Source: Bacillus massilioanorexius (GTDB lineage Bacteria > Bacillota > Bacilli > Bacillales > DSM-1321). Taken from it: a stretch of DNA of 39,618 bases. Shown one piece after another: positions 6,425-15,682 of the stretch (position 1 is its first letter; each line of letters begins with the position of its first letter). The stretch is from assembly GCF_902374955.1 (NCBI RefSeq), contig NZ_CABKRX010000032.1, positions 1 to 39,618 of the forward strand, written 5' to 3'. The notes below the pieces were generated by a model. That model was not told the DNA's origin. It ran no database searches and saw nothing but the letters and a program-made list of their open reading frames with translations. The position numbers and the translations under genes are program-made.

Positions 6425-8065
6425 ATGGAACATTTATCAAAAAATAAAAAAATAACAATAATGTTTGCGATTATGGCAGCCATGTTCTTTGCGGCTATTA
6501 ACCAAACCATTACTAGTACGGCAATGCCTCGTATTATTGCGATATTAGATGGTATGGATTATTATACGTGGACAATTAATATCTATTTACTAACATCAAC
6601 TATAGCAACCGTTCTAGTTGGGAAGCTATCAGATATTTTTGGACGTAAACCATTTTTATTACTAGGTATTTTGTTGTTTATGATTGGTGCATTTTTAACA
6701 GGTACCTCAAATGATGTATATCAATTTATTTTTTATAGAGGGATTCAAGGGGTTGGAGCTGGTATTATCCAATCCACTGCTTTTACTGCTGTAGGAGATC
6801 TGTTTGCTCCTCGTGAACGTGGTAAATGGATGGGTCTAATGTCGGCAGTATTTGGCTTCTCAAGTGTTCTTGGACCTTTATTGGGGGGCTATTTAGTAGA
6901 TCATTTAGATTGGCATTGGTTATTCTGGATTTTCTTACCGATAGGTTTTGTAGCCTTTGGAATGATTTTAGTATTGTTTCCAAAAGTGGAGCGTGGAATT
7001 GGTCAGACAATCGATTATCTTGGTTCATTGTTTATTACGACCACCATTGTACCATTATTACTTGCCTTCTCTTGGGCTGGCACAGAGTACGATTGGGGTT
7101 CTCCACAAATCATTGGGTTAATATCGGGTTCTATTGTATCTGCAGCTATCTTTGTTTTTGTAGAATCAAAGGTAAAAGATCCTCTTTTACCACTGCATTT
7201 ATTTAAGAATAATATTGTAACGATTTCGAACTTAATAGGCTTTATCATGAATTTTGGTATGATGGGTGCTATGATTTATATTTCGTTTTTTGTTCAAGGT
7301 GTGCTAGGCATTTCGCCAACATATGCTGGTTATGTAACAATGCCAATGTCTATCGTAATGGTTGTAGCAAGTGCAGTGACCGGTCAATTAATGGCTAAGT
7401 CAGGAAAATATAAGCGCTACGCTCTAATTGGAGTTCCTATCATGATTGTGGGTATGGCCATTATGATTTTCATGAATAATGTTTTCATGGCTGTACTAAG
7501 TATGATTGTTTTCGGGTTTGGTTTGGGACTAGGAATGCCGGTTTTCTCATTAGCAACACAAAATGCCGTGTCACATAAAGAGCTAGGGGTAGTAACAGCG
7601 TCCTCTCAACTTTTTCGAAACTTAGGTGGTACGATTGGTGTTGCTGTGATGGGAACAGTCATGTCCAACAATTTAAGCACGCATTTAAAAGAGGCTATGC
7701 AATCTGCTTCCGCTCCTGACTTTTCGAAGGTAGATCCGAAAATTGCAGAGCAGATGGTTGCTTTTGCTAATCCACAAGCATTGATGAATAAACCGTTACT
7801 TGAAAAAACACAAGCGAGCTTACCGGCGGAGATTCAACCAATATTTGCGCAAATGATTGATAATATTCGTGATGCTTTATCACAAACATTATCAACCGTA
7901 TTCTTGACAGGTACAATTGTTTTAGTGGTTGCCTTTTTACTAGTATTCTTTTTAAAAGAGATACCGCTTCGAACTTCAAACATAGCAGAAGAAATAAATC
8001 ATAAAAATGAGAAGAGCGGAGCTAACAATGCAGCACAGGGTCAATCACAACATCTAGAATCATAA
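6425..8065 (+). CDS. DHA2 (EmrB/QacA-type) MFS drug-efflux transporter
   Basis: 546 residues with about 14 membrane helices. Motif A is GKLSDIFGRKP (around residue 66-76). The antiporter motif C is SVLGPLLGGYLVD (around 150), and the D1-like N-terminal motif is NQTITSTAMPRI. The family exports lipophilic cations, antibiotics and similar drugs in exchange for protons across the plasma membrane. A soluble loop near residues 425-475 and a hydrophilic C-terminus (KNEKSGANNAAQ) follow the usual pattern. The gene is co-transcribed with marR (30-base gap, GGGAGAG site) and closed by the next terminator. Substrate unknown. Confidence 0.9.
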   Translation: MEHLSKNKKITIMFAIMAAMFFAAINQTITSTAMPRIIAILDGMDYYTWTINIYLLTSTIATVLVGKLSDIFGRKPFLLLGILLFMIGAFLTGTSNDVYQFIFYRGIQGVGAGIIQSTAFTAVGDLFAPRERGKWMGLMSAVFGFSSVLGPLLGGYLVDHLDWHWLFWIFLPIGFVAFGMILVLFPKVERGIGQTIDYLGSLFITTTIVPLLLAFSWAGTEYDWGSPQIIGLISGSIVSAAIFVFVESKVKDPLLPLHLFKNNIVTISNLIGFIMNFGMMGAMIYISFFVQGVLGISPTYAGYVTMPMSIVMVVASAVTGQLMAKSGKYKRYALIGVPIMIVGMAIMIFMNNVFMAVLSMIVFGFGLGLGMPVFSLATQNAVSHKELGVVTASSQLFRNLGGTIGVAVMGTVMSNNLSTHLKEAMQSASAPDFSKVDPKIAEQMVAFANPQALMNKPLLEKTQASLPAEIQPIFAQMIDNIRDALSQTLSTVFLTGTIVLVVAFLLVFFLKEIPLRTSNIAEEINHKNEKSGANNAAQGQSQHLES

Positions 8066-8074
8066 TGAACAAAG

Positions 8075-8112
8075 ATAAACGAGCAACTTGAAGGTTGCTC
8101 GTTTATTTTATA
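8075..8112 (+). terminator. Terminator of the marR-efflux operon
   Basis: ATAAACGAGCAAC / GTTGCTCGTTTAT stem with loop TTGAAG, followed by TTTATAT. Confidence 0.88.
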
Positions 8113-8327
8113 TGGGATTTTGATAATAGAAAAAGTCTTAACAATTGAAACACTCTCTTTCTTCTATATCCCTTTGCAATAGATGACTAATACTTTTTAA
8201 ATAACAAAAACGGTGGTTTAAGACTTTAACATCGATTAAATTAACACTGCCTTCTATATAAAAGAATAGATTTATTATCTTCACTCTGACAAATTATTTA
8301 AGTGAAAATCTGAACGTTTATTAATAA

Positions 8328-8357
8328 AATTGAAATAATTATATAATTATTTCAATT
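8328..8357. promoter_or_regulatory. Perfect 30-bp AT palindrome in the gap before the chemoreceptor gene
   Basis: AATTGAAATAATTAT is followed at once by its exact reverse complement. It lies about 125 bases before the chemoreceptor start in an otherwise featureless AT-rich gap (8113-8481). It may be an operator or a cruciform-forming site. Only A/T-rich sequence is seen in the rest of the gap. Confidence 0.4.
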
Positions 8358-8481
8358 ATTATATTAAAATAATTTATGTATATGTATATACTTTGTCTAA
8401 ATTCATATGAGCTTAGTTTGATGGAAGAGAACTAGAACTAGTAATTAGGGGAATCACTTGGAATGGAGTAGGTATGAATTT

Positions 8482-10215
8482 ATGAAACAGAAAAGCTTAA
8501 AGAAATCCATTTTAAATGTCTTAATAATTATCGTTTGTATATTATTAATTAGCAATATTACGATTTTGTATTTGAATTCGAAGGATTCTATTATTGGAAC
8601 CTACCAAAAAAATGGGGAAGTAAATGCTGAACGTGTTACTTCTGAGTTAAATATAAAGAAATATGAGGAGTTTCTTCAAAATCCAACTGATAATTCATTA
8701 TATCAAGATTTAGTAGATGAATTAAATCATGTTAGAAAAAGCACAGGTTCATTGTATGTCTATATATTAGATGCTGAAAATAAAAAACTAAAAATGATGA
8801 TCGATGGTAGAGATGATCCAAGTCCTATCGGTTCAGAGGTAACAGGAACGACGTATAGAGATGCTGAACCGGCTTTTCAAGGAAAGTTAACGAGTAGTGA
8901 TTTAACTAAAGATGAAGAGTTTGGAGATTACATATCCTCGTTTGCTCCGATTAAAAATAGTAATGGTGAAGTGATTGGGGTATTAGGGATGGATGTTGAT
9001 GCAAACTTGGTTAAAGATGTTCAAAAACAAGTGCTAAGTAAAGGGTTACCTATTGTAATTTCTATTATTATCATTCTATCAGCGCTTCTATTAATTGCTT
9101 TGTATTTCTTCCTCAATAAAAAAATGAATCCTCTTAAACATCTTATGAAAGTAACGCAAACTATTACAGATGGGGATTTAGCGGAAGCAAACAAATTGTT
9201 AAATGAGTTGGATATAAAAGCGAACAATGAAATTGGAAATCTGTATCAATCTACAAAGAGAATGACAGAGACCATGGAGCTTTTAATAGGAAAGATACAG
9301 ACTATTGCCGTTACGCTGAATGACAAAGGTACGTATTTAAGTCAATCGTCTAATGAAGTAAGTGAAGGTACTCAACAAGTATCTACTACTATGGAAGAAA
9401 TGGCTTCTGCTACCGAATCAGAAGCACAACTAGCGGCGAACTTAAATGAGCATATGATTGAATTTTCTAATCTATATCAACAAACGACTTTGCAAGGTAA
9501 TGCCATTGTCGAAGCAACACACCAGTTACTAGAAGAGTCTAATTCAGGTACGCAATTAATGAATGATTCTAAGGACGAGATGGAAGAAATCTATCAAATT
9601 ATCACGAGCTCTGTTGAGCAAGTGAAAATATTAAATGAAGAAAATAAGAAAGTTTCATCACTTGTTTCATTTATTAGTGGTATTGCTGATCAAACAAATT
9701 TATTGTCACTAAATGCAAGTATTGAGGCAGCACGAGCAGGAGAGCACGGTAAAGGTTTTGCAGTTGTTGCAGGAGAAGTTGGAAATTTAGCGAAAGAAGT
9801 ATCTAACTCTGTAAAAGATATAGATGCCATTGTAAAAATAGTTACAAGTAATTCTTTGAAAATGGTAAATATTTTAGAGACAGGATTAGATAAAGTGAGA
9901 AATGGTAGAATGAATTTAATTCAAACAGGTGATACGTTCAATAACATATCTGGTTCTTTATCTCTTATGAATGAATTAGCACAAGATATGCATGACCAGC
10001 TCTCGATTGTTTCAAAAAAGGAAACAGATATTAATGATGCCATAATGGAAGTAGCATCTATTTCAGAAGAAAATGCTGCAAGTGTTGAAGAAGTATCGGC
10101 ATCGAGCCAAGAAATACATGCATCTATTCAATCATTAAGCAATCTTGTTCGAGATTTAAGTCAAACGTCACAAGATCTTCATCGAATGGCTAGTCAATTT
10201 ATTATAGATAAATAA
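8482..10215 (+). CDS. Methyl-accepting chemotaxis protein
   Basis: I start at ATG 8482 (MKQKSLKKSIL) because GGAGTAGG lies 9 bases upstream; an in-frame TTG at 8458 is less good. The 577-residue receptor has TM1 (about 8-28) and an extracellular sensor of about 155 residues that looks like a single Cache-type domain (KSTGSLYVYILD, SFAPIKNSNGEVIGVLGMDVD). TM2 is at about 188-210, followed by a HAMP linker (NPLKHLM ... NEIGNL). The long cytoplasmic coiled coil has its conserved tip at about 398-425 (IADQTNLLSLNASIEAARAGEHG). It would bind CheW/CheA and steer motility. Ligand unknown. Monocistronic. Confidence 0.93.
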   Translation: MKQKSLKKSILNVLIIIVCILLISNITILYLNSKDSIIGTYQKNGEVNAERVTSELNIKKYEEFLQNPTDNSLYQDLVDELNHVRKSTGSLYVYILDAENKKLKMMIDGRDDPSPIGSEVTGTTYRDAEPAFQGKLTSSDLTKDEEFGDYISSFAPIKNSNGEVIGVLGMDVDANLVKDVQKQVLSKGLPIVISIIIILSALLLIALYFFLNKKMNPLKHLMKVTQTITDGDLAEANKLLNELDIKANNEIGNLYQSTKRMTETMELLIGKIQTIAVTLNDKGTYLSQSSNEVSEGTQQVSTTMEEMASATESEAQLAANLNEHMIEFSNLYQQTTLQGNAIVEATHQLLEESNSGTQLMNDSKDEMEEIYQIITSSVEQVKILNEENKKVSSLVSFISGIADQTNLLSLNASIEAARAGEHGKGFAVVAGEVGNLAKEVSNSVKDIDAIVKIVTSNSLKMVNILETGLDKVRNGRMNLIQTGDTFNNISGSLSLMNELAQDMHDQLSIVSKKETDINDAIMEVASISEENAASVEEVSASSQEIHASIQSLSNLVRDLSQTSQDLHRMASQFIIDK

Positions 10216-10218
10216 TAA

Positions 10219-10260
10219 AAGAGCGTGTGAAAATGATTCTTTCTCATTTTACACGCTCTT
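10219..10260. terminator. Bidirectional terminator between convergent genes
   Basis: An 18-base near-perfect stem (AAGAGCGTGTGAAAATGA and complement) with loop TTCTTT. It serves the chemoreceptor on the plus strand and the AEC transporter on the minus strand. Confidence 0.85.
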
Positions 10261-10296
10261 ACTTTTCTTACGATGTTGTATATCTTTCCGAAACTA

Positions 10297-11205
10297 TTAC
10301 ACTCCTAAATAAAATAGGACAATGGGAATAGTAATAATACTTAAGAGAGTCGTAATCAATGTAGTAAAGGAAACGAGATCAGGCTCCGTTCCGAATTGGA
10401 TGGCAAACATTGTTGTGTTGGCAGCTGCGGGCATTGCTGCCTGTATGATTAATACATCCTTTAATAGCGTCGATATTGGCAAAAATGAAACGATAAAAAT
10501 AGCTATTATAGGCGATATAACCATCCGAATGAAAGTAACCCATGATACAAAGCGGTAGGCTACTCGTTTATTGGCAATGACAGCTAATTGCATTCCAAGA
10601 ACTAACATAACCGTTGGAATGGATGCGTCGGCAATTAAAGAAATAGCTTCCATAAATGGTTTTGGTATATGTATAGATAATAATTGAAGAATGATTCCTG
10701 CGATAGCTCCGTGAATAACGGGCATTCGTATTACTTTCTGGAAGGATTCTTTTATAGAGGCTTCATCTTCACCTCCAAGTGAAGCGAAAAAGAGACCTAT
10801 TGTATTCATTAGAAAAGATTGAAAGACCATCATAATGACAGCATAATCAAAGCCGATTTTTCCTAGTGCAAATAAAACAATGGGTGCCCCATAGTTCCCG
10901 CTGTTCATGAATGCTCCTCCGAGCATCATTGCAGACAATTGTTGTTTAGTTGCTTTTGTGAAAATAGCGGTAATCCAAACAATAATCATTAATATAAAGC
11001 AAAGAATTAGGCAAAATAATATGATATAGAAATATTCAGCTGTTAATTCATTTACATAAAATGTACGAAATGCTAAGAAAGGTGACATGATATACAGAGA
11101 AACTTTCGATATCGATTGAATATCAAAATCTAGCATTTTTTGACCGATATATCCGGCCAAAAAAATCATAAAAGCTGGCAATACAACCATTAATAGATCC
11201 AACAC
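10297..11205 (-). CDS. AEC (auxin efflux carrier) family transporter
   Basis: 302 residues from GTG 11205, with GGACGGAGA 9-10 bases upstream. About ten membrane helices in two five-helix halves. The first half contains FMIFLAGYIGQKM and GGAFMNSGNYGAPI, the unwound-helix NSGNYG motif of the family; the second half has ASIPTVMLVLGMQLA and AMPAAANTTMFA. Bacterial AEC proteins export or exchange dicarboxylates, malonate or similar organic acids. The substrate is not evident, and neither neighbour suggests one. From 11206 to 11532 I find no gene, only AT-rich spacer. Confidence 0.88.
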   Translation of the reverse strand: MLDLLMVVLPAFMIFLAGYIGQKMLDFDIQSISKVSLYIMSPFLAFRTFYVNELTAEYFYIILFCLILCFILMIIVWITAIFTKATKQQLSAMMLGGAFMNSGNYGAPIVLFALGKIGFDYAVIMMVFQSFLMNTIGLFFASLGGEDEASIKESFQKVIRMPVIHGAIAGIILQLLSIHIPKPFMEAISLIADASIPTVMLVLGMQLAVIANKRVAYRFVSWVTFIRMVISPIIAIFIVSFLPISTLLKDVLIIQAAMPAAANTTMFAIQFGTEPDLVSFTTLITTLLSIITIPIVLFYLGV

Positions 11206-11532
11206 TATTCATCTCCGTCCAGTTAATCTAGGTATGTATTTGGGAATTAATAAAAGACTTTCTAGATTATTTTAACAAATAATATAATAAGGCATTAATT
11301 TGGTGCTTAAAGAGAAATAGCTTCATTGTTTATACGAATGGTTGTTTTTTAGATTGGTGGTTTTTAGTGAAGTTTGATAAATAAATACTTTATGTAAGTT
11401 TCATACTCTTTCTTATCTCAAAAAAAGTAAAATGAAGCGATGCACAGGACAAAGCAGGTAACATCAGCTTTTTTAGAAAGTAAAAGTACACTTTATAGCA
11501 AACAGTCCATAAAATGGAGATCACATAAAGCG

Positions 11533-11576
11533 AAGGGCCTCTGAAAAGTAATAAAAATCACTTTTCAGAGGCCCTT
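11533..11576 (-). terminator. Terminator of the SDR gene
   Basis: Seventeen-base perfect arms (AAGGGCCTCTGAAAAGT at 11533-11549 and its complement at 11560-11576) around a 10-base loop, 20 bases past the SDR stop. It has flanking A and T tracts and could work both ways. Confidence 0.8.
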
Positions 11577-11596
11577 TTAATTAGATTTAAATGAGA

Positions 11597-12331
11597 TTAA
11601 CGTGCAGAGTATCCACCGTCGATTACAAGTTCTCCACCTGTGATATAAGAAGCTTCATCAGATGCAAAGAATAGAATAGCGTTAGCTACTTCTTCTGCTT
11701 TACCAAGACGTTGCATTGGAGTAGCTTTAACAAGCATTTCCATAGCTCCTTTGTATTCTGTTAATTTAGCAGTCATAGGTGTTTCAATTACACCAGGGAA
11801 AACTGTATTAACACGAATGTTGAAGCTACCTAATTCTGCTGCAGCGGCACGAGCAATAGCGCGTAAAGAACCTTTTGATGCAGAATAGTGGTTGAAACCA
11901 GAACCGATGATTGCAGTGTATGAAGAAGTGTTTACGATAGAACCTTTACCAGCTTCTTTCATATATTTAGAAACATGTTTAATGCCTAGGAATGGACCAA
12001 ATGAATTGATTTTGTGCATAATTGCCCAATCAGCATCAGTTATTTGATCAGGTGTTTTTTCAGAAGAAATACCTGCATTGTTAATTAAGATATCAATACG
12101 ACCGTATTTATCTACAACAGCTTTTGTTAATTCAGCCCAATTTTCATCAGAAGAAACATCTAATTTCATTCCTTCAACATTGTCTAATTCTGCGATTTTT
12201 GCTAAGTTTTCTTCGTTAATATCAGCAGCGATAACTGTAGCACCTTCACCAGCGAATAATTTAGCCATTGCAGCTCCCATACCAGATGCTCCACCAGTAA
12301 TAATTGCAATTTTGTTTTCTAAACGTCCCAT
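11597..12331 (-). CDS. Short-chain dehydrogenase/reductase (SDR, classical)
   Basis: 244 residues with the full classical SDR set: TGGASGMG nucleotide-binding loop (13-20), acidic residue AADIN after strand 2 (favours NAD over NADP), LDVSS, NNAGIS, catalytic Ser in NTSSYTA, and YSASK with the Tyr-Lys pair. PGVIETPM and the C-terminal GGELVIDGGYSA are typical. It is an oxidoreductase on alcohol/keto groups; substrate unknown. AAAGGGGATG precedes ATG 12331. The neighbours (MhqR-like regulator, ring-cleaving dioxygenase, flavin oxidoreductase) suggest a role in handling aromatic or electrophilic compounds. Confidence 0.9.
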   Translation of the reverse strand: MGRLENKIAIITGGASGMGAAMAKLFAGEGATVIAADINEENLAKIAELDNVEGMKLDVSSDENWAELTKAVVDKYGRIDILINNAGISSEKTPDQITDADWAIMHKINSFGPFLGIKHVSKYMKEAGKGSIVNTSSYTAIIGSGFNHYSASKGSLRAIARAAAAELGSFNIRVNTVFPGVIETPMTAKLTEYKGAMEMLVKATPMQRLGKAEEVANAILFFASDEASYITGGELVIDGGYSAR

Positions 12332-12368
12332 AAAAAAACATCCCCTTTATTTAAAGTTATAATAATGT

Positions 12369-12410
12369 CGGATATTTTAGTGCTAAAACATTTAACGTTA
12401 AAATATCCGC
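12369..12410. promoter_or_regulatory. Paired palindromic operator before the SDR gene
   Basis: CGGATATTTTA and TAAAATATCCG form an outer inverted repeat. Inside it lie two smaller palindromes, TTTTAGTGCTAAAA (12375-12388) and TTTAACGTTAAA (12391-12402). A related site, ATTTAGTCTAAAACTAAAT, lies at 12511-12529. The spacing and likeness suggest cooperative binding by one dimeric regulator, presumably the divergent MarR protein. Confidence 0.5.
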
Positions 12411-12715
12411 AGTGATGGTATAACCATCGTATGACTTTTACCGTAATTATGATTTTTGGATCAGAGATTTTAGTATGATCATAACTAATTTCTCCCTTTT
12501 GAATCCCCATATTTAGTCTAAAACTAAATCAAAAAAAAAGAAAGAAATCTGTCTCAGAATATACACATATTATTTATTTTTTTGACTTTTATGATAAAAA
12601 TGTGAACATTAAGAACGAAAATCTCACTTTACGAATGCATAAACATTGACGTTCTGCGACTTTTTAGCTATTTCAAAATAAGTAAATGTGAAATAACGCA
12701 CATAAAATATGAAAT

Positions 12716-12739
12716 ATATTGTGAATATAATCACAATAT
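12716..12739. promoter_or_regulatory. Crp/Fnr-type binding site
   Basis: ATATTGTGA-N6-TCACAATAT is a 24-bp dyad containing TGTGA-N6-TCACA, the core bound by Fnr/Crp proteins. A weaker copy (TGTGA-N6-GCACA) lies at 12687-12702. It lies about 100 bases before the MarR start. The remainder of the intergenic stretch (12530-12840) is AT-rich without genes. Confidence 0.55.
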
Positions 12740-12840
12740 GTGTAATTTGAAATTACTAATATTTCCGAGCATATGTGTTGTGTTTTTATCATTTGATTAG
12801 TAAAGTGATAGTAAGAATATTGAAGATGAGAGGGATTCCT

Positions 12841-13284
12841 ATGCATGATAATACTATGGGCTCATTAATATGGTTAAGATTAATGCGATTTACAAATCAA
12901 AGTAATCAAATGTCGAATGATTTTTTAAAGCGTTTTGATTTAACTACTGCTCAATTTGATGTACTTGTACAAATTAGTGTTTATCAGCCGCTTACACAAA
13001 TGGAACTTGCTGAAAAGGTGACAGTTACACAAGGTGGAATATCACGTATGCTAGTACGGCTTGAAAAAGAGGGTTATATAGTACGGAAGCAGGATTGGAA
13101 AACGAAAAGGATTAGTCTAACGGAAAAAGCAGAAACCTTATTAGAAAAAGTAATGCCTGAACAACTAGCATTTCAATCATCGTTCTTTGACGATGTGTTA
13201 AGTGCAGAGGAACAAAAAACTTTATATACATTAATCACTCGTGTTCATAAACATAGCCAAAAGAAAGAGGTACCGGTAGATTAA
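12841..13284 (+). CDS. MarR family regulator, MhqR-like
   Basis: I start at ATG 12841 (MHDNTMGSLIWLRL), 147 residues, because AGAGGGATTCCT precedes it; an upstream in-frame TTG at 12775 has no such site. The winged helix spans about 35-110: LTQMELAEKVTVTQGGISRMLVRLEKEGYI, and then the wing KQDWKTKRISLT. In Bacillus subtilis, MhqR represses ring-cleaving dioxygenases and oxidoreductases until quinones appear. Here the next gene encodes exactly such a dioxygenase, so the match is by context as well as fold. Direct repressor function is inferred. Confidence 0.85.
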   Translation: MHDNTMGSLIWLRLMRFTNQSNQMSNDFLKRFDLTTAQFDVLVQISVYQPLTQMELAEKVTVTQGGISRMLVRLEKEGYIVRKQDWKTKRISLTEKAETLLEKVMPEQLAFQSSFFDDVLSAEEQKTLYTLITRVHKHSQKKEVPVD

Positions 13285-13332
13285 TTTTTTTATCATATCA
13301 TTTGACTAGTTAAGTTAAAAAGGAGAGATAAT

Positions 13333-14274
13333 ATGCATCCATTTTTAGGGCACCATCATGTATCAATGATTACAAAAAATGCACAACAAAATAACCTGTT
13401 TTATCAAAAAATATTAGGTTTACGGAGAGTGAAAATGACAGTTAATCAAGATGATCCCTCTATGTACCATTTGTTTTATGGAGATTTAATTGGTGGTCCA
13501 GGTACAGAGTTATCATTTTTTGAAATGCCGATTGTGGGAAGAACGAAACAGGGTACAAATGCTATTACATGAATTGGGTTACTGGTTCCGTCATTTGAGA
13601 GTCTTGTTTATTGGAAAAAACGTTTAGAGTTATTTGATGTAGAGCATGGAGAGATTACCACATATGCCGGAAGAGATGCTTTGCATTTTGAGGATTCAGA
13701 AGGTTTAAGATTGGTATTAATAAATAACAATAATGAAAAAGTACCAGAGCATTGGTCTGTTTGGACAGATTCTAAAGTGGAAGAAAAGCACTGCATCTTA
13801 GGATTAGGACCGATTGAAATAACCGTTCGTTATGTAGATCGTTTAGCAAATACCTTGAAGGATTTACTTGGTTATATAGAAGTAAGTCGTACAGATGATG
13901 AGGTGATTTACCAGGCGCAATCGGAGCAATTATTTGGAGAAATTATTGTTAAACAGAAAGAAGGACCAAGTGAAAAGCCAGGAAGAGGAAGTATTCATCA
14001 TTTAGCCATTCGAGTAAGTGATGAAGCTGAGCTAATCTATTGGGATCAAAAAATAAACGAAAGAGGCTTCCAGTCATCGGGGATTGTGAACCGTTATTAT
14101 TTTCAAAGTATCTATTTCCGTGAATCAAATGGAATATTATTTGAAATTGCAACGGATGGACCTGGGTTTACAGCGGATTCGACCATTGAAAAGTTAGGTA
14201 AACAGTTAGATCTGCCGCCGTTTTTAGAAAAAAGACGAGCTGAAATTGAATCAAAATTGAAGCCATTAGACTAA
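13333..14274 (+). pseudogene. Ring-cleaving dioxygenase (MhqA/MhqO type), interrupted by TGA
   Basis: A 313-codon frame with the two tandem VOC (glyoxalase) units of the family. The N-terminal unit has GHHHVSMITKNAQQN; the C-terminal unit has IHHLAIRV and GILFEIATDGPGF, with the metal-binding His and Glu in place. Codon 80 is TGA (13570-13572), inside NAIT-stop-IGLLVPS. The frame is otherwise intact on both sides, so a single C-to-T change from CGA (Arg) would explain it. AAAGGAGAG precedes the start. Unless suppressed or a sequencing error, only a 79-residue fragment is made. The substrate in relatives is a hydroquinone-like compound. Confidence 0.85.
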
Positions 14275-14370
14275 TTAAAATGGGATTGATGGGAGAAGTT
14301 CAAAGTGAAGTAATTGAGTTTTATAGTGCTACTAGCGCCAGATCAATATGAAATAAAGGGGAGAATGAAT

Positions 14371-15429
14371 ATGGAACAATATCGAATCGATATAAAAAAA
14401 GGAATGGAATTTGGTTTATATTCTATTGGTGATCATTTACTGAACCCTCATAACGGTTCAAAGATAAGTGCTGGACAACGAATTCGTGAATTAATAGAGG
14501 CAAGCAAACTAGCGGATGAAGCAGGGTTAGATGTATTTGCGGTAGGTGAAAGTCATCAGACTCATTTTACCACTCAGGCACATACTGTTATTTTGGGTGC
14601 AATTGCACAGGCGACTAAAAATATTAAAATTGCTAGCTCGGCAACTGTATTGAGTACGTCTGATCCAGTTCGGGTGTACGAAGATTTTGCAACTATTGAT
14701 TTGATTTCAAAAGGACGAGCGGAAATTGTAGCAGGTCGTGGTTCGAGGGTAGGGGCATATAGTTTGCTGGGATATGACGTAAATAATTATGAAGAGTTAT
14801 TTGAGGAGAAAATGGATCTTCTTATACAAATAAATAAAGGGGAACCTGTGACATGGGAAGGGAACTTCCGAGCAACATTAAAAAACGCAAATATCATACC
14901 GAAGCCATGGAATGGAAATATGCCTATTTGGAGAGCGGTAGGAGGTCCTCCAGCTAGTGCAATAAAAGCTGGATACGCGGGTGTGCCAATGATGCTTACA
15001 ACATTGGGTGGACCGGCGATTAATTTTAAGATATCTGTAGATGCTTATCGTGAAGCAGCAGAACGAAGTGGCTTCGATCCGAAAGCTTTGCCACTTGCGA
15101 CGACGAGTTTATTTTATACAGCAGAAAATTCACAAGATGCACTTCAAGAGTATTATCCACATCTTCATTCTGGCATGTTGGCTCTTCGTGGTGGCGGCTA
15201 TCCTAAGCAACAATTTGATCAGTCTACAGATTATCGCGAAGCATTAATGGTGGGAAGCCCACAACAAATCATAGAAAAAATGATCTATCAGTATGAATTA
15301 TATGGTCAACAACGCTTTATGGCACAAATAGATTTTGGTGGTGTGCCTTTTGATAAGATTATGAAAAATATTGAATTAATAGCTACGGAGATATTGCCGG
15401 CCGTTAAAAAATATACTGTAAAACAATAA
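14371..15429 (+). CDS. Luciferase-like (LLM class) flavin-dependent oxidoreductase
   Basis: I start at ATG 14371 because AAGGGGAG lies 8 bases upstream; 352 residues. A TIM-barrel bacterial luciferase-like protein: MEFGLYSIGDHL at the first strand, DVFAVGESHQTHF, IKIASSATVLSTSDPVRVYEDFATIDLISKGR (split here as typical family blocks), AEIVAGRGS, and PIWRAVGGPPASA for the flavin phosphate. Such enzymes oxidise small organics with FMNH2 and oxygen. It lies 96 bases after the broken dioxygenase in the same orientation and is probably co-regulated by the MhqR-like protein. Confidence 0.85.
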   Translation: MEQYRIDIKKGMEFGLYSIGDHLLNPHNGSKISAGQRIRELIEASKLADEAGLDVFAVGESHQTHFTTQAHTVILGAIAQATKNIKIASSATVLSTSDPVRVYEDFATIDLISKGRAEIVAGRGSRVGAYSLLGYDVNNYEELFEEKMDLLIQINKGEPVTWEGNFRATLKNANIIPKPWNGNMPIWRAVGGPPASAIKAGYAGVPMMLTTLGGPAINFKISVDAYREAAERSGFDPKALPLATTSLFYTAENSQDALQEYYPHLHSGMLALRGGGYPKQQFDQSTDYREALMVGSPQQIIEKMIYQYELYGQQRFMAQIDFGGVPFDKIMKNIELIATEILPAVKKYTVKQ

Positions 15430-15445
15430 GCAATTTTCATTAAAT

Positions 15446-15500
15446 AGCCTTCAAACGGCATTAATCAATCGTTTGATTAAATATGTTTGAAGGTTTTTTT
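15446..15500 (+). terminator. Terminator of the MarR-dioxygenase-LLM operon
   Basis: CCTTCAAAC / GTTTGAAGG stem with an inner TTAATCAA / TTGATTAA-like pairing, followed by seven T. Confidence 0.85.
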
Positions 15501-15580
15501 AAGTTTTTATATTCACTACTTGTTCATAGGCAACAAAATATACGAAAACAGCCTGTTCATTATTCAAATTGGAGCATGTC

Positions 15581-15682
15581 ATGTTAATCGTATTCGGTAT
15601 TGTAATTTTAATCATTTCAGCACATGTTAAGGTAATAAGTATAGAAGGCATAAAAATTAGTTGTTGTATAGTGGCTTTCTAA
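15581..15682 (+). CDS. Possible 33-residue membrane peptide
   Basis: ATG 15581 is preceded by GGAGC 6-10 bases upstream and opens MLIVFGIVILIISAHVKVIS, one hydrophobic helix, ending CCIVAF. No family is recognised; it may be chance. The rest of the 15501-15900 gap shows nothing I can name. Confidence 0.2.
   Translation: MLIVFGIVILIISAHVKVISIEGIKISCCIVAF

Noticed and set aside
8328..8357. Terminator
   Set aside because: No GC-rich stem and no U tract; the efflux operon already has a good terminator at 8075-8112.
12319..12510. Minus-strand frame of 63 codons upstream of the SDR gene
   Set aside because: It overlaps the SDR start and the palindromic operators, and its sequence resembles no family. 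The palindromes explain the stretch better.
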